From: Mycetohabitans rhizoxinica HKI 454
GTDB taxonomy: Bacteria > Pseudomonadota > Gammaproteobacteria > Burkholderiales > Burkholderiaceae
NCBI RefSeq assembly: GCF_000198775.1
Contig: NC_014722.1
Span: forward strand, 1,328,845 to 1,392,844
Direction: 5' to 3'
DNA: 64,000 bases
The position numbers and the translations under genes were made by a program. Shown here piece after piece: positions 51,806 to 63,610 of this stretch. The first letter of the stretch is position 1. Each line of letters opens with the position of its first letter. Below the pieces are notes generated by a model. It worked only from the letters and a program-made list of their open reading frames with translations, was not told the origin of the DNA and did no database searches.

Positions 51806-54379
51806 TTAAACTGCGATCGCGCGCAGTAGTTCGGTTTCAAGTTGGATCTGCTTGCGGCTGTCAGCCAAGCCATTGCCATCAAGCAGGAAAACGTCCTCGA
51901 CTCGCTCGCCGAGCGTGTTGATCCGGGCGGCCCGCACACCGACGCGATGGTCGGCTAGCACGCGCGCGATCCCATACAGCAGCCCAAGCCGGTCGTTGGC
52001 GGAGATCGATAACAAATAGTACTGCCCCCGTTCGTCGGCGCGAAGATCGACGCGCGGCGTGATCGGGAAGGTACGCGACAGGCGTGACAGGCGGCCCTTG
52101 GCGGGCTTCGGCAACAAGTCGGGCGAGGTGAGCCATGCGGCGAGTTGTTGCTCGACGAGGTTGACGATGTCGCGGTAGTGCACGCCTTCGTTAGTGCTGA
52201 CCACCAGGAAGTTGTCTAGCGCGTAGCCATGCCGCGTGGTGTTCACCCGCGCATCGAGCACGGACAGGCCGCTGCGTTCGAAATACGCGCAAATGCCGGC
52301 GAACAGGTCGGGCCGGTCCTGCAAGTAGACGAGCACCTGTAATCCGTCGCCGATCGGCGATGGGCGCGCCCGCACAATCGGGGTAGCGCAGTGGACGTGC
52401 CGGTAAAGCACGCGGGTCTGCCATGCGATGTCGGCCGCATCATGACGCAGAAAGTAGCCGACGTCGAGTTGGTCCCACAGCGCTTGATGCACGCCGTCCG
52501 GCACCGTTTGCAGCCTCAGCAGCGCGAGCGCTTCGTCTTTGCGCGTGCGCAGCTCGGCGTGCTGGTCCGGCCGGGCGCCCCCTAGCACGTTTAGCGTGAC
52601 CCGGTACAGGTCTTCGAGCAGTTTGCCTTTCCACGCGTTCCAGACCTTTGGGCTGGTGCCGCGGATGTCCGCCACGGTCAGCAGGTACAGTGCGGTGAGC
52701 CGGCGCTCGTTACGCACGAGGGCGGCGAAACGGCCGATTACGGCCGGGTCGGACGTGTCTTGCTTCTGGGCAACCTGGCTCATCGTCAGATGATGTTCGA
52801 CGAGCCATACGACCAGCGCGGTATCTTGCGGGTCAACGCTGTGCTCGCGGCAAAAGCGTTGGGCGTCGGCCATGCCCAGCTTCGAATGATCGCCGCCGCG
52901 GCCTTTCGCGATGTCGTGAAATAGCGCGGCGATATACAGCACCCACGGTCGCTCGAAGTTGGCGAACAGCTGGCTACAGAACGGGTACTCGTGCGCATGC
53001 TCTGCAATTGAGAAGCGCCGGATATTGCGCAGCACCATCAGGATGTGCTGGTCGACCGTGTACACGTGATACAGATCATGCTGCATTTGGCCGACGATGC
53101 GGCGGAAATTGAGCAGGTAGCGCCCGAGCACGCTCGTCTGGTTCATCAGCCGTAGTGCGTGCGTGATACCTTCCGGCTGTTTCAGAATCTCCATGAACAA
53201 GCGGCGGTTTTGCGGGTCGCGGCGCCAGTTCCGGTCCATGACCTCCCGCGCGTGGTACAGCGCGCGCAGTGTCCGGGCGGACAGACCTTTGACCCCTCGC
53301 ACCTGCTCGTACAGTAGGAATGCCTCTAGGATCGCGTTGGGTGCGCGCTGGAACACGTCGTCATCGACGATTTCCAGCATGCCCTGTTTCTCGATGAAGT
53401 GCTCGGACAATTGGCGTGTGACACCGCTGGTCCGCGGGAACAGTTGTGCCTCGATGTTCTGAATCAGGATCGTGGCCAGTTGCGTGACTGCCTTGGCGGC
53501 CCAGTAGTAGCGCCGCATCAATTGCTCGCTGGCGCGCTTCTCGCGCGTGCACCGGTAGCCGAATGCCTCGGCCAGCGCGGTCTGCAGGTCAAACGCGAGA
53601 ACGTCCTGGCGTCGTCCGGCGAGCACGTGTAGCCGGGCGCGCAACGTTTTCAGAAATTGTTCGTTGCGCCGCAGCTCGCGGCTTTCGCGCACGGTGATCA
53701 GCCCGCGCGCCTCGAGCGCCTGCCAGCTGTGACCGAAGCCGGCGGCGCGCGTGATCCATAGGATCAACTGCAAGTCACGCAGCCCCCCGGGACTTTCCTT
53801 GCAGTTCGGCTCGAGACTGTATGGCGAATCTTGGAATTTCGCGTGCCGCTGGCGCATCTCGAGCATTTTTGCAGTAAAGAATGCGCGCGGATCGAGCGTT
53901 TCGTAAAAGCGTGCGAGGAACGCCTGCTGCAGCGTGATGTTGCCAACGATCCAGCGAGCTTCGAGCAGCGACGTTTGCACGGTGACGTCCTGACGCGCCT
54001 CGTCGATGCACTGCTCGACGGTGCGCACGCTACTGCCTAGTTCAAGCCCCAGGTCCCACGCCAGCCGAATAAAGCGCTCAATACTGGCCCGCAGGTTTGC
54101 GTCGGGCTCGTCGTTGAGCAGTACCAGGATGTCGATGTCGGAATGCGGCGCAAGCTCGTCGCGCCCGTAGCCGCCCACAGCAAGCAGCGTCAATGCTGGC
54201 GGCATCGCACACGCCTGCCACGCCTCGACGAGCACGCCGTCGACCCGCCGCGCGAGCGAGCGCATCAGCGTGTCGACGTTGCCGGCATGCGCAAACCGTT
54301 TAAGCAATTGGGCCTTGGCTGCCTTAAATTCGTTTTTCAGCGACGAGGGGGGCTCGGTGACCATAGCGCAGGCACTCAT
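51806..54379 (-). CDS. glnD: PII uridylyltransferase / uridylyl-removing enzyme
   Basis: An 857-residue nitrogen sensor that uridylylates and deuridylylates PII. Nucleotidyltransferase domain [23 protein letters not shown] domain with [18 protein letters not shown], and two C-terminal ACT domains (one with [20 protein letters not shown], one with [18 protein letters not shown]). ATG 54379 ([18 protein letters not shown]) gives the normal family length; the frame extends to 54535 without conservation. It lies 5 bp upstream of the rluB start and shares its direction with map. Confidence 0.95.
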   Translation of the reverse strand: MSACAMVTEPPSSLKNEFKAAKAQLLKRFAHAGNVDTLMRSLARRVDGVLVEAWQACAMPPALTLLAVGGYGRDELAPHSDIDILVLLNDEPDANLRASIERFIRLAWDLGLELGSSVRTVEQCIDEARQDVTVQTSLLEARWIVGNITLQQAFLARFYETLDPRAFFTAKMLEMRQRHAKFQDSPYSLEPNCKESPGGLRDLQLILWITRAAGFGHSWQALEARGLITVRESRELRRNEQFLKTLRARLHVLAGRRQDVLAFDLQTALAEAFGYRCTREKRASEQLMRRYYWAAKAVTQLATILIQNIEAQLFPRTSGVTRQLSEHFIEKQGMLEIVDDDVFQRAPNAILEAFLLYEQVRGVKGLSARTLRALYHAREVMDRNWRRDPQNRRLFMEILKQPEGITHALRLMNQTSVLGRYLLNFRRIVGQMQHDLYHVYTVDQHILMVLRNIRRFSIAEHAHEYPFCSQLFANFERPWVLYIAALFHDIAKGRGGDHSKLGMADAQRFCREHSVDPQDTALVVWLVEHHLTMSQVAQKQDTSDPAVIGRFAALVRNERRLTALYLLTVADIRGTSPKVWNAWKGKLLEDLYRVTLNVLGGARPDQHAELRTRKDEALALLRLQTVPDGVHQALWDQLDVGYFLRHDAADIAWQTRVLYRHVHCATPIVRARPSPIGDGLQVLVYLQDRPDLFAGICAYFERSGLSVLDARVNTTRHGYALDNFLVVSTNEGVHYRDIVNLVEQQLAAWLTSPDLLPKPAKGRLSRLSRTFPITPRVDLRADERGQYYLLSISANDRLGLLYGIARVLADHRVGVRAARINTLGERVEDVFLLDGNGLADSRKQIQLETELLRAIAV

Positions 54380-54518
54380 GGGCAGGCCTGTTTCATCAAA
54401 TCGGGCGCGGCGGGTGACGCTGCGCGTGGCCGGCATGCCGACGCCGTATGATGACGCGAGGCAGGCAGCGTGTGACGGCACATCGGTGTGGCAGCCGGTG
54501 TGGGTCGGTACGCTAAAC

Positions 54519-55325
54519 TCACGCGGTGACGGCAATCGTCGGCTTGGCTGGCGTGCCGGCCGATACGGTTAGTACTTCGTAGCCGGTTTGCGTAACCAGC
54601 ACCGTGTGCTCCCATTGAGCGGACAAACTGCGATCGCGCGTCTTGACGGTCCACTTGTCCGGCATCGTGCGGACGTCGCGGCGCCCCGCATTAATCATCG
54701 GCTCGACCGTAAAGATCATGCCCGGCTGGATTTGCACGCCTGTGCCGGGGCGACCGTAGTGCAGGATCTGCGGATCCTCGTGGAACGCAGTGCCGATGCC
54801 ATGGCCGCAATATTCGCGCACGACGCTGTAGCCATGCGCTTCGGCGTGACGCTGAATTGCGTGCCCGATGTCGCCCAGATGCGCGCCGGGCTGCACCTGT
54901 TCAATGCCGAGCCACATGCATTCATACGTGACCTGCACAAGCCGCTTGGCCAAGATCGATCCTTCGCCGACGATGAACATACGGCTCGTGTCACCAAAGT
55001 AACCGTCCTTGATCACCGTGATGTCGATGTTCAACGTGTCGCCGCTCTTTAATGACTTGTCGCCGGGGATACCGTGGCAAATCACATCGTTCACGGAGAT
55101 GCAGGTTGCTTTCGGATACGGCGGATAGCCGGGCGGCTGGTAGTTCAGCGGCGCGGGCACGGTGTGCTGCTCATTGAGCATGTACTCGTGGCAGAGCCGG
55201 TCGAGCTCGCCGGTGGTGATGCCGGGCTGGATGAAAGGCGTGATGTAATCAAGTACCTCACTCGCAAGGCGGCAGGCGACGCGCATCTTTGCGATGTCGT
55301 GTTCGGTTTTAATCGTGACGGTCAT
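54519..55325 (-). CDS. map: Methionine aminopeptidase type I
   Basis: A 268-residue dinuclear metalloprotease that removes N-terminal Met. Ligand segments are present: [17 protein letters not shown] (two Asp), [13 protein letters not shown] (His), FTVEPMI (Glu) and QWEHTVLV (Glu). The start at 55325 ([14 protein letters not shown]) is the family start. It is the gene that normally diverges from rpsB; an F-box gene lies between them here. Confidence 0.96.
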   Translation of the reverse strand: MTVTIKTEHDIAKMRVACRLASEVLDYITPFIQPGITTGELDRLCHEYMLNEQHTVPAPLNYQPPGYPPYPKATCISVNDVICHGIPGDKSLKSGDTLNIDITVIKDGYFGDTSRMFIVGEGSILAKRLVQVTYECMWLGIEQVQPGAHLGDIGHAIQRHAEAHGYSVVREYCGHGIGTAFHEDPQILHYGRPGTGVQIQPGMIFTVEPMINAGRRDVRTMPDKWTVKTRDRSLSAQWEHTVLVTQTGYEVLTVSAGTPAKPTIAVTA

Positions 55326-55563
55326 AGGGGACCACGCTGGATAAATGGCATGAAGTTGCGCCACATTATCGCATTTTCGCTGCGCGCCCACAGGGGCTCG
55401 CACGCACGGCGCAGCGTCGTCATCGGCAAAGTGGGGCAGGATGTCGAGAAATGCTGCAGCGCTAAGATCGGCCAAGGGATGTGCTAGCGTATGCGTGATG
55501 TTTGGGCGATGGCTATGACGTGGGTCTGAAGCGCCTGGGTAGTCCTTTCCATGCCCGTCCTCA

Positions 55564-57009
55564 ATGCATAACCGAGTGAGCTTGCCAATGGATTACGATT
55601 CGAACTCCACGATTAACAGCGTTCAAACCGCTTTATATGCCACGGAAAGTCGGCAAGCCGGTCGTCCTACCACAGCCGCACCGCCTCATCCGCCTGGCCT
55701 GACGGTACCTGCGAGCGCAGGTGGGCAGCCAAGCTCGACGACCGGTGCGGCGGCTGGCTCGGCAAGCCGTCCGACGATGCATTGGGCGACGAATCGGACA
55801 AGCCGTCCGACGACGTACCACGACCTGCCGCCCGAGATCATTCAGCAGTTGGCCGCCCACCTGCCTTTCAACGATATTGGCAACTTGGCGACGGTGGACA
55901 GGCGGACATACCGCGGATTGCAAGAAAGGCGGCTGAGTTGGCTTTGCTGTCGGCGGGCACACTATGCCCGTGAAATGGATCTGGCGTCGATGCAACAACT
56001 GCTCGCTGAAATCGAGCGTATTCACGCCGAGCCGATGTTGCGCGCCGAGCCGCTTGACGCATTGTGGCCGCGGTTATCGGATCTGCCGGAAGAGCAGCAG
56101 CTAGGCGCGTTTCAACGATTTTTCGAGGCCGCAGGCCGTGTGCCGCGGCAAGGCTTACCAATACAAAAAGACATGATCCGGTCCATACTCAATTTTTCCG
56201 ACCGGCTGCAGCGTCCTTTATATGAATTTGCGTATGCAGACGCCGAACGACGCAGCCGTGAACAAGGAAGCACTTGGGCCGCTGTGGCATCGTTGCTTAG
56301 ATGCGGGTCAATTGGTGGGGCGCGGTACGAAAACGAATATCAAGCTTTTCTGGGCCGGCTTCCCGCGTTGGACGCAGCTGGCCAGGCCGATCTGCTCGTG
56401 GAATTGACGAAACTACTGCCTGGCCTCCGCCGCGATGCGCATGCGCAGACGAAAACCATCGAGTATTACCGAATATTGCAGCAATGGGTGCAACGCCTAC
56501 CCGCGTCACACCGAGGTGCAGTGATCGGCATGCTAGCTAACATGATATGGGCGTTGCCCGCCGAGCACAGAGCCGTGCACTATGCCGATCTGCGGCACTT
56601 GACGCTATCGCTGCCCGATCACCAATTGGGCGAGGCACTACACTACCTGCCGTCCGCGCTCGCGGTATTGCCGACAGAACAACAAGCGCATGAGTTATCG
56701 CTACTCGAGCCGGCCATTCAACGCGCGTTACCCGAGCATCGCATATGGGTGGCACTCGGGCTGCTCGAGAGCACGACGAAGTTGAATGAAGCGCTGTCAA
56801 GCCAGTTATGGCAGCGGGGACTGCGTCTGCTTGACGGCGGTGATGAAACGGATGTGCTGCTTGTACTCGAGGAAATGGACGACCGGTTTATCCCGTTCTT
56901 GCCTGCGCAGCAATGGGAAAACGCAAAAAACGAGATCCTGGCATTCGTTGAACGCAATCCGCTCAGCGAGGACGCTCGCGCCGAATTGCTGGAATACCTG
57001 GAGGAATAA
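55564..57009 (+). CDS. F-box protein with 19-residue helical LP repeats, candidate secreted effector
   Basis: A 481-residue protein of unknown function. Residues 1-85 are Ser/Thr/Pro/Ala-rich and probably disordered. Residues 86-123 form a clear F-box: HDLPPEIIQQLAAHLPFNDIG, then NLATVDRRTYRGLQERR. The C-terminal part has repeats starting Leu-Pro at 19-20 residue spacing (LPASHRG, LPAEHRA, LPDHQLG, LPTEQQA, LPEHRIW; about residues 318-410), with similar units earlier (LPEEQQ, LPALDA). F-box proteins join Skp1 and cullin in eukaryotes; in bacteria they are typically translocated effectors. Start uncertain: ATG 55564 or 55588, neither with a clear ribosome binding site. No hrpII box was found in the 240 bp upstream. 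It interrupts the map-rpsB neighbourhood and is less GC-rich than both. Confidence 0.8.
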   Translation: MHNRVSLPMDYDSNSTINSVQTALYATESRQAGRPTTAAPPHPPGLTVPASAGGQPSSTTGAAAGSASRPTMHWATNRTSRPTTYHDLPPEIIQQLAAHLPFNDIGNLATVDRRTYRGLQERRLSWLCCRRAHYAREMDLASMQQLLAEIERIHAEPMLRAEPLDALWPRLSDLPEEQQLGAFQRFFEAAGRVPRQGLPIQKDMIRSILNFSDRLQRPLYEFAYADAERRSREQGSTWAAVASLLRCGSIGGARYENEYQAFLGRLPALDAAGQADLLVELTKLLPGLRRDAHAQTKTIEYYRILQQWVQRLPASHRGAVIGMLANMIWALPAEHRAVHYADLRHLTLSLPDHQLGEALHYLPSALAVLPTEQQAHELSLLEPAIQRALPEHRIWVALGLLESTTKLNEALSSQLWQRGLRLLDGGDETDVLLVLEEMDDRFIPFLPAQQWENAKNEILAFVERNPLSEDARAELLEYLEE

Positions 57010-57090
57010 CATCGGCATGCGAAGCGGGCTACGGCAAAGCGCGCACATGATCCGAATGCGCTGATTACCGTGCTCGTGCAACCAGTGTGC

Positions 57091-57120
57091 TTGAGGGGCA
57101 CCATATACGCGTGCTACAAT
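57091..57120 (+). promoter_or_regulatory. Promoter of the rpsB operon
   Basis: TTGAGG (57091-57096), an 18-base spacer and TACAAT (57115-57120), giving a leader of about 110 bases before rpsB. Such leaders are often bound by S2 for feedback control (family knowledge). Confidence 0.6.
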
Positions 57121-57238
57121 ATCGGGCTAGTCGGCTTGTAATCGGCTAAATCACAAACCGGTGCGTCCAAGGGTGTTCGCGCGATATAGGCGCGGATGCG
57201 GCAACCGGTTTCAGACTCAACCCTTCGTGGAGAATTTC

Positions 57239-57985
57239 ATGGCAGTTACGATGCGTCAGATGTTGGAAGCGGGTGTGCACTTCGGTCACCAGACCCGCTT
57301 CTGGAACCCGAAGATGGCACCGTTCATCTTCGGTCACCGCAACAAGATCCACATCATCAACCTCGAAAAGACGTTGCCGATGTACAACGACGCGCTGAAG
57401 TACGTGCGTCAGTTGGCGGCGAATCGGGGCACGATCCTGTTCGTTGGCACGAAGCGTCAGTCGCGTGACACGATCGCAGAGGAAGCGGCACGCGCTGGCA
57501 TGCCGTACGTGAACAACCGCTGGCTCGGCGGGATGTTGACGAACTTCAAGACGCTGAAGACGTCGATCAAGAAGCTCAAGGACATGGAAGCGGCGATCGA
57601 GTCCGGCGAAGTCGAGAAGATGAGCAAGAAGGAAGCGCTGATGTTTGAGCGCGAAATGGCAAAGCTGCAAAAGTCGATTGGTGGCGTGAAGGACATGGGC
57701 GGCATTCCGGACGCGATCTTCGTGATCGACGTCGGCTACCATAAGATCGCCGTCACTGAGGCGAAAAAGCTCGGCGTGCCGGTTATTGCGGTCGTCGACA
57801 CGAACCACTCGCCAGATGGCGTTGACTATGTGATTCCGGGTAACGACGACGCGAGCAAAGCGGTCGTGTTGTACGCGCAGGGGGTCGCCGATGCGATTCT
57901 CGAAGGTCGCGCGAATGCGTTGAACGATGTTGTGCAGTCGACCCGTGGCGACGACGAGTTCGTCGAGGTCAACGAGCAGGCCTAA
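57239..57985 (+). CDS. rpsB: 30S ribosomal protein S2
   Basis: A 248-residue ribosomal protein of usual length. It starts [20 protein letters not shown], with [13 protein letters not shown] and the central coiled coil ([20 protein letters not shown]), then [29 protein letters not shown] precedes the ATG. It is followed by a terminator and then tsf. Confidence 0.98.
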   Translation: MAVTMRQMLEAGVHFGHQTRFWNPKMAPFIFGHRNKIHIINLEKTLPMYNDALKYVRQLAANRGTILFVGTKRQSRDTIAEEAARAGMPYVNNRWLGGMLTNFKTLKTSIKKLKDMEAAIESGEVEKMSKKEALMFEREMAKLQKSIGGVKDMGGIPDAIFVIDVGYHKIAVTEAKKLGVPVIAVVDTNHSPDGVDYVIPGNDDASKAVVLYAQGVADAILEGRANALNDVVQSTRGDDEFVEVNEQA

Positions 57986-58009
57986 CCCTGCATCAGCGAC
58001 CAGCCAGAC

Positions 58010-58037
58010 AAGGGGCTTCACTGAGCCCCTTTTTTTT
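58010..58037 (+). terminator. Rho-independent terminator between rpsB and tsf
   Basis: AAGGGGCT (58010-58017) pairs with AGCCCCTT (58024-58031) over a six-base loop, with a run of eight T. It probably attenuates transcription into tsf. Confidence 0.9.
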
Positions 58038-58181
58038 AGCTGGTGCGGTTCCCGGCCCAGGTGCCGCCGCGATGCGCGGCTTGCGCGAGCGGCGTAGTGG
58101 GACAACGGATCGTGGCCGCGCGCGGTGTCCGCGCGGCGTGTAGACAACCGGAATAGTCCGACAGATTGACAGGAGCGAACA

Positions 58182-59063
58182 ATGGCGGCAATTACCGCAA
58201 GTATGGTTGCAGAACTGCGCGCGAAGACCGATGCGCCGATGATGGAATGCAAGAAGGCGTTGACCGAGGCCGACGGCGACATGGCCCGCGCCGAGGAGTT
58301 GCTGCGTGTAAAGCTCGGCAATAAGGCGAGCAAGGCGGCGGCGCGCGTGACCGCGGAAGGCGTGATCGTGTCGTTCATTGGCAATGGCGCCGGCGCGTTG
58401 GTCGAGTTGAACTGCGAAACGGACTTCGTCGCAAAGAACGAAGATTTTATCGCTTTCTCAAAAAAGGTCGCGGAACTGGTTGCCACGCAGAATCCGGCCG
58501 ACGTCACTGCGCTGTCCGCGCTGTCGCTGGACGGCTCGACGGTGGATGCGGTGCGGACTGCACTGGTCGGCAAAATCGGCGAAAACATGACGATCCGCCG
58601 CTTTTCGCGCTTTGAGACCGCGCGTAAACTGGCGTCGTACCTACACGGCACGCGCATCGGTGTGCTGGTCGAATACGACGGCGCCGACGAGCAGGTCGGC
58701 AAGGACGTTGCGATGCACATCGCCGCGATGAAGCCGGTGTCGCTGTCGTCGGCCGACGTGCCAGCCGAGCTGATCGCGAAAGAGCGCAGCATCGCTGAAC
58801 AGAAGGCGGCCGAGTCGGGCAAGCCGGCCGAGATCGTCGCGAAGATGGTCGAAGGCAGCGTGCAAAAGTACCTGAAGGAGGTGTCGCTGTTGAACCAGCC
58901 GTTTGTGAAGAACGATAAGCAGACCGTCGAGCAGATGCTCAAGGCCGCGAATACGACGGTGCAGCGCTTTGCGCTGTTCGTCGTCGGCGAAGGCATCGAA
59001 AAGCGCCAGGATGACTTCGCGGCCGAAGTGGCCGCGCAGGTCGCCGCCGCGCAGAAGCAGTAA
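58182..59063 (+). CDS. tsf: Elongation factor Ts
   Basis: A 293-residue nucleotide exchange factor for EF-Tu. N-terminal UBA-like domain [19 protein letters not shown], core with [12 protein letters not shown], and the C-terminal dimerisation/EF-Tu contact region. GGAGCG precedes the ATG. Standard position after rpsB. Confidence 0.98.
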   Translation: MAAITASMVAELRAKTDAPMMECKKALTEADGDMARAEELLRVKLGNKASKAAARVTAEGVIVSFIGNGAGALVELNCETDFVAKNEDFIAFSKKVAELVATQNPADVTALSALSLDGSTVDAVRTALVGKIGENMTIRRFSRFETARKLASYLHGTRIGVLVEYDGADEQVGKDVAMHIAAMKPVSLSSADVPAELIAKERSIAEQKAAESGKPAEIVAKMVEGSVQKYLKEVSLLNQPFVKNDKQTVEQMLKAANTTVQRFALFVVGEGIEKRQDDFAAEVAAQVAAAQKQ

Positions 59064-59306
59064 GCCGTTGCGGCAACGGTAGCGCGCCCATCCAGGCGTG
59101 GCGCCGTGCTTGCAGCGAGGCCGTGTTGCCGGGGCCCCGCCCACGCGGGTGTCCTTCGGCCGGCGAGACGATCCGCTGCCGTGCCGGCGCATCGCATGCG
59201 TCCGGGTGAGCGTCGGACGGCGCGATGCGTTTTTGCAGTGCTTGATCCGCAACGCATTTCCCTCATACAGTTCTGAAGTCCTTTTCGGCGCGAACGGATA
59301 CCTTTC

Positions 59307-60020
59307 ATGTCAACTGTCTACAAACGCCTGCTGCTCAAACTCTCCGGCGAAGCCCTGATGGGCGATGATGCGTTTGGCATCAATCGCATGACGATCGAGC
59401 GAATCGTCGCGGATATCGTCGACGTGGTGAATCTGGGTGCCCAGCTCGCCGTCGTGATCGGCGGCGGCAATATCTTTCGGGGCGTAGCGGGTGGCGCGGC
59501 AGGCATGGACCGCGCGACGGCGGACTACATGGGGATGCTCGCGACGATGATGAATGCATTAGCGTTGCAGGATGCGATGCGCCATGCAGGCATCGAGGCG
59601 CGCGTGCAGTCCGCGTTGCGGATGGATCAAGTGGTCGAGCCCTATATTCGGCCGCGTGCGATTCGGCAGCTGGAGGAAGGACGCGTCGTCATTTTTGCGG
59701 CTGGCACTGGCAATCCATTTTTCACCACGGACACCGCCGCCGCGCTGCGCGGCGCGGAGATCGGCGCGGAAGTCGTGCTCAAGGCCACCAAGGTTGATGG
59801 CGTCTACTCCGCCGACCCGAAGAAGGACCCGACGGCCACGCGTTATGCGATGATCAGCTTCGATGAGGCGATCAGCCGCAATCTGCAGGTGATGGATGCG
59901 ACGGCGTTCGCGCTGTGCCGCGACCAGAAGTTGCCGATCCGGGTGTTCTCGATCAATAAGCCCGGCGCCCTGAAGCGCATCGTGCAAGGCGATGACGAGG
60001 GCACGCTGGTGCACGTGTAA
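59307..60020 (+). CDS. pyrH: UMP kinase
   Basis: A 237-residue amino-acid-kinase-fold enzyme phosphorylating UMP to [19 protein letters not shown] at the N-terminus, [13 protein letters not shown] (phosphate binding), and [19 protein letters not shown] (nucleotide binding). Lies 243 bp downstream of tsf, a GC-rich spacer without a gene. Confidence 0.97.
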   Translation: MSTVYKRLLLKLSGEALMGDDAFGINRMTIERIVADIVDVVNLGAQLAVVIGGGNIFRGVAGGAAGMDRATADYMGMLATMMNALALQDAMRHAGIEARVQSALRMDQVVEPYIRPRAIRQLEEGRVVIFAAGTGNPFFTTDTAAALRGAEIGAEVVLKATKVDGVYSADPKKDPTATRYAMISFDEAISRNLQVMDATAFALCRDQKLPIRVFSINKPGALKRIVQGDDEGTLVHV

Positions 60021-60098
60021 ACTTGCAGGGTGGGCGAATGCCCGGCGTGGCCAATTCGCACACGGCCGGCATCCGACCACATCGTTTCGGAGGTTTGA

Positions 60099-60659
60099 AT
60101 GACTGTCGCAGACATCAAGAAGGGCGCGGAGCAGAAGATGCAGCGCTCGTTAGAGGCGTTTAAGAGCGATCTGGCGAAGATCCGCACGGGGCGCGCCCAT
60201 ACCGGCTTGCTTGACCATATCCAGGTCGACTACTACGGCTCGAATGTACCGATCTCGCAGGTCGCAAACCTGACACTGGTCGATGCCCGTACGATTGGCG
60301 TGCAGCCGTGGGAGAAGAAGATGGTCGCGGTCGTCGAGAAGGCGATTCGCGAGTCGGATCTTGGTCTGAACCCGGCGACGCAAGGCGACTTGATCCGTGT
60401 GCCGATGCCGGCGCTGACCGAAGAGCGTCGCCGCGAGCTGACCAAGGTCGTGAAGTCGGAAGGCGAAAGCGCGAAGGTGGCAGTGCGTAACCTGCGCCGC
60501 GACGCGAACGATCAGTTGAAAAAGCTGCTGAAGGACAAGGACATCTCCGAGGATGATGAACGTCGGGCGCAAGACGAAGTTCAGAAGCTGACCGACAAGT
60601 TCGTCGCTGAGATCGAGAAGTTGGTTCAGACCAAAGAAACGGAAATCATGACGGTGTGA
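60099..60659 (+). CDS. frr: Ribosome recycling factor
   Basis: A 186-residue two-domain protein that splits post-termination ribosomes with [46 protein letters not shown] and the C-terminal helix bundle [20 protein letters not shown] lies 6 bases before the ATG. Confidence 0.98.
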   Translation: MTVADIKKGAEQKMQRSLEAFKSDLAKIRTGRAHTGLLDHIQVDYYGSNVPISQVANLTLVDARTIGVQPWEKKMVAVVEKAIRESDLGLNPATQGDLIRVPMPALTEERRRELTKVVKSEGESAKVAVRNLRRDANDQLKKLLKDKDISEDDERRAQDEVQKLTDKFVAEIEKLVQTKETEIMTV

Positions 60660-60729
60660 CGCGACGGCGGTGCCTTGGGCGCCGCCGCTTGCTTTGCATC
60701 GTCGCTGGCCAAGGCGCAACGACGAGACA

Positions 60730-61512
60730 ATGACCTATACCAGTTCCACTGTGTGCACCCCGAGCGTCACGGACGTGCCGCGGCATATCGCGATCATCAT
60801 GGATGGCAATGGCCGCTGGGCGCAGCGCAGGCGGCTGCCGCGCGTTGCGGGTCATACGAAGGGGCTCGATGCGGTGCGCACGATCGTCGAGGCGTGCGCG
60901 GCGCGTGGCGTCGAGTTCCTGACGCTGTTTGCGTTCAGTTCCGAGAACTGGCGGCGGCCGGTCGACGAGGTATCGTTTCTGATGCGTCTGTTCATCAGCG
61001 CGCTCGAGCGTGAAATTGCGCGCTTGCATACGAATGGCATCCGGCTGCATGTGGTTGGCGACTTGTCGATGTTCGAGCCCCGGATTCAGGAACTCGTGCG
61101 TCGCGCGCAAGCCAAGACGGCAGCCAATACCGGTTTGACGCTGACCATCGCCGCCAATTATGGCGGCCGGTGGGACATCTTACAGGCCACGCGCAAGATT
61201 GCGCAGCAATGCGTGGATGCAGGTGCGATGCAGAATGTGGACGAGGCGAGCTTCACGCAACACTTGGCGATGGCGTATGCGCCGGAGCCGGACTTGTTCA
61301 TTCGCACCGGCGGGGAGCAGCGCGTCAGCAATTTTCTACTGTGGCAACTAGCTTATACCGAATTGTATTTCACTGACGTGTTCTGGCCGGACTTTAATGA
61401 CGCGGAATTGAGTAAGGCGATCGCTTCGTACCGCGAGCGCGAACGGCGCTTCGGGCGCACCAGCGCGCAACTCAGCCGGCAGTCGCAAAACGTCGATTCG
61501 CTTTCATGCTAA
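60730..61512 (+). CDS. uppS: Undecaprenyl diphosphate synthase
   Basis: A 260-residue cis-prenyltransferase making the peptidoglycan carrier lipid. [13 protein letters not shown] (catalytic Asp), [26 protein letters not shown] and [20 protein letters not shown] are all present. ATG 60730 is 70 bp after frr; the frame from 60670 is not conserved. Its end overlaps cdsA by 7 bases. Confidence 0.96.
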   Translation: MTYTSSTVCTPSVTDVPRHIAIIMDGNGRWAQRRRLPRVAGHTKGLDAVRTIVEACAARGVEFLTLFAFSSENWRRPVDEVSFLMRLFISALEREIARLHTNGIRLHVVGDLSMFEPRIQELVRRAQAKTAANTGLTLTIAANYGGRWDILQATRKIAQQCVDAGAMQNVDEASFTQHLAMAYAPEPDLFIRTGGEQRVSNFLLWQLAYTELYFTDVFWPDFNDAELSKAIASYRERERRFGRTSAQLSRQSQNVDSLSC

Positions 61513-62321
61513 GAACCCGTGTCGTTACGGCGATCGTCCTGCTGGCCGTTTTACTGCCCATTACGCTGTTTGCGCCGTTGGGCGTTTTCGGCGCACTGAT
61601 CGGCTTTGTGCTGGTGTTTGCCGCATGGGAATGGGCCAGGCTATTGAAGCTGCCGGGCGTCTGGCCGTTCGCCTATGCGGCGCTGGCCGGCGTGGTGCTG
61701 CTCGCCTATGTGTTCGCGGGTGCGCCGCGCGGTGACGCGGTATCGCGGGCGGCCGCGGTGTTCTGGGTTGCCGCTGCGCCGTTCGCGCTGCTGCGCAAAC
61801 CAGCGCTGGCCAGTGGCGCGTGGCGCGGTTTCCTGCTGGCGGCCGGCCTAGTGCTGTTCGTCGCGTGCTGGCATGCGTTGGTAGTCGCGCGCGCGACCGG
61901 CGTCGTATTCGTACTGTCGCTGCTGCTGATCGTCTGGCTTGCCGATATCGGCGCATATTTCGTGGGCAGGCGCTTTGGCCGGCACAAGCTGGCGCCGGCG
62001 ATCAGTCCGGGTAAGACATGGGAAGGAGCGATCGGCGGATGGCTATCGGTCATCGTGGTCGCGGCGTTTGCGCTTGCCGCGCATCTAGGCGAGCCAACCG
62101 TGGCTGGCGTGCTGGTTGGGCGCCTCGGCGTGGTGGGCGCGGCGCTCGCGCTGAGCATGCTGGTCGCCTGCAGCGTTGTCGGCGACCTGTTCGAGTCGCT
62201 GTTGAAGCGCCAGGCCGGCGTGAAGGATTCGAGCCAGTTGCTGCCCGGCCATGGCGGCGTGCTGGACCGGATCGACGCGCTGCTGCCCGTGCTGCCGCTG
62301 GCAATGCTGCTTTTGAGCTGA
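61506..62321 (+). CDS. cdsA: Phosphatidate cytidylyltransferase
   Basis: A 271-residue multi-pass inner-membrane enzyme making CDP-diacylglycerol. About eight hydrophobic helices. The CDS signature (S-x-x-K-R...K-D...PGHGG..DR.D) appears near the C-terminus as [20 protein letters not shown] then LDRIDA. Translationally coupled to uppS. Confidence 0.96.
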   Translation: MLRTRVVTAIVLLAVLLPITLFAPLGVFGALIGFVLVFAAWEWARLLKLPGVWPFAYAALAGVVLLAYVFAGAPRGDAVSRAAAVFWVAAAPFALLRKPALASGAWRGFLLAAGLVLFVACWHALVVARATGVVFVLSLLLIVWLADIGAYFVGRRFGRHKLAPAISPGKTWEGAIGGWLSVIVVAAFALAAHLGEPTVAGVLVGRLGVVGAALALSMLVACSVVGDLFESLLKRQAGVKDSSQLLPGHGGVLDRIDALLPVLPLAMLLLS

Positions 62322-62329
62322 AATCATTG

Positions 62330-63556
62330 ATGACGCAACATTGTGTGACCCTGCTGGGCTCGACGGGCTCGATCGGCGATAGCACGCTGGACGTGATCGC
62401 CCGGCATCCGGATCGATTCTCGATCCACGCGTTGACTGCGCACCGCAACTGGGAAAAACTCGCTGAGCAATGCGTGCGCTTCGCGCCACACGTCGCGGTG
62501 GTCGGCGATGCGCGAACGGCCATGCAGTTGCAGGCGCGGCTGCGCGAGGCGGGCTGTGCGACGCGCGTTGACTACGGCCGCGACGCACTGGCCGCCGCCG
62601 CGTCGGACGCCGCTTGCAATACGGTGGTCGCCGCTATTGTGGGTGCGGCCGGGCTGGAGCCGACGCTGGCAGCGGCGCGTGCCGGCAAGCGGATCTTGCT
62701 CGCGAACAAGGAGGCGCTGGTGATGTCCGGCGCATTGTTCATGGACGCAGTCTATGCCAGTGGCGCTGCGCTGCTACCCGTTGACAGTGAGCACAACGCC
62801 ATTTTCCAGTGCTTTCCGCGCGAGCCTGGTTTGCGCGGCGCCGTGACCCGGATCCAGCTGACCGCGTCCGGCGGTCCATTCCGGCTGCGTGAACCGGCTA
62901 CGCTGGTTGACGTGACGCCGGAGCAGGCGTGCAAGCATCCGAACTGGGTCATGGGGCGCAAGATCTCGGTCGATTCGGCCACGATGATGAACAAGGGCCT
63001 CGAGGTGATCGAGGCGCGCTGGCTGTTCGATCTGCGGCCCGAGCAGATCGATGTGTTGATCCATCCGCAAAGTGTGATCCATTCGCTGGTGTCGTATGCG
63101 GATGGCTCGACACTCGCGCAACTGGGCCATCCCGATATGCGCACGCCGATCGCTTATGCACTGGCGTTTCCGACGCGGATCGTGTCGGGCGTCGAGCCGC
63201 TGGATCTGGCGCAGGTGGCGACGTTGACCTTTGAGCCGCCCGACTACGAGCGCTTTCCGTGTCTGGCGCTCGCGCTGCAGGCATTGCGCGACGGCGGCTC
63301 GGCGAGCACGGTATTGAACGCGGCGAACGAAGTCGCGGTCGAAGCGTTTCTTGCGCGACACATCGGATTTACCGCGATCGCGGCAGTCGTCAGTGACGTG
63401 CTCGAGCAAGTCCAGGCTGATATTGCCACGACGCTGGATGCGGTGCTCGACGTCGATGCGCAGGCGCGCCGTGCGGCACAAGAGGCGCTGGCCCGTCACC
63501 GTACGCGTGACCGGTCTAGCGTGCGTGGCGGGGCGGCGGCTAGCCAGCTGGGCTGA
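62330..63556 (+). CDS. dxr: 1-deoxy-D-xylulose 5-phosphate reductoisomerase
   Basis: A 408-residue NADPH enzyme of the MEP isoprenoid pathway. NADP-binding [15 protein letters not shown] at the N-terminus, [12 protein letters not shown], the substrate region [12 protein letters not shown] and the metal/catalytic [11 protein letters not shown] 62330 is 8 bp after cdsA. The isoprenoid product feeds UppS upstream. Confidence 0.96.
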   Translation: MTQHCVTLLGSTGSIGDSTLDVIARHPDRFSIHALTAHRNWEKLAEQCVRFAPHVAVVGDARTAMQLQARLREAGCATRVDYGRDALAAAASDAACNTVVAAIVGAAGLEPTLAAARAGKRILLANKEALVMSGALFMDAVYASGAALLPVDSEHNAIFQCFPREPGLRGAVTRIQLTASGGPFRLREPATLVDVTPEQACKHPNWVMGRKISVDSATMMNKGLEVIEARWLFDLRPEQIDVLIHPQSVIHSLVSYADGSTLAQLGHPDMRTPIAYALAFPTRIVSGVEPLDLAQVATLTFEPPDYERFPCLALALQALRDGGSASTVLNAANEVAVEAFLARHIGFTAIAAVVSDVLEQVQADIATTLDAVLDVDAQARRAAQEALARHRTRDRSSVRGGAAASQLG

Positions 63557-63610
63557 TACACGCGTTCATTCGGCGGGCCGTCACGTGCGGCATATTGCAG
63601 CGAGGGTCGC

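Noticed and set aside
50782..51921. 379-codon plus frame
   Set aside because: Antisense to the low-complexity part of rluB and the end of glnD; no domain.
55376..55400. hrpII-like TTCG...CTCG upstream of the F-box gene
   Set aside because: Spacing is 17 and the second half is CTCG; not a credible hrpII box.
57146..59308. 720-codon minus-strand frame
   Set aside because: Antisense to rpsB and tsf, which are unmistakable; the Ser/Ala/Arg-rich translation is a GC-rich shadow.
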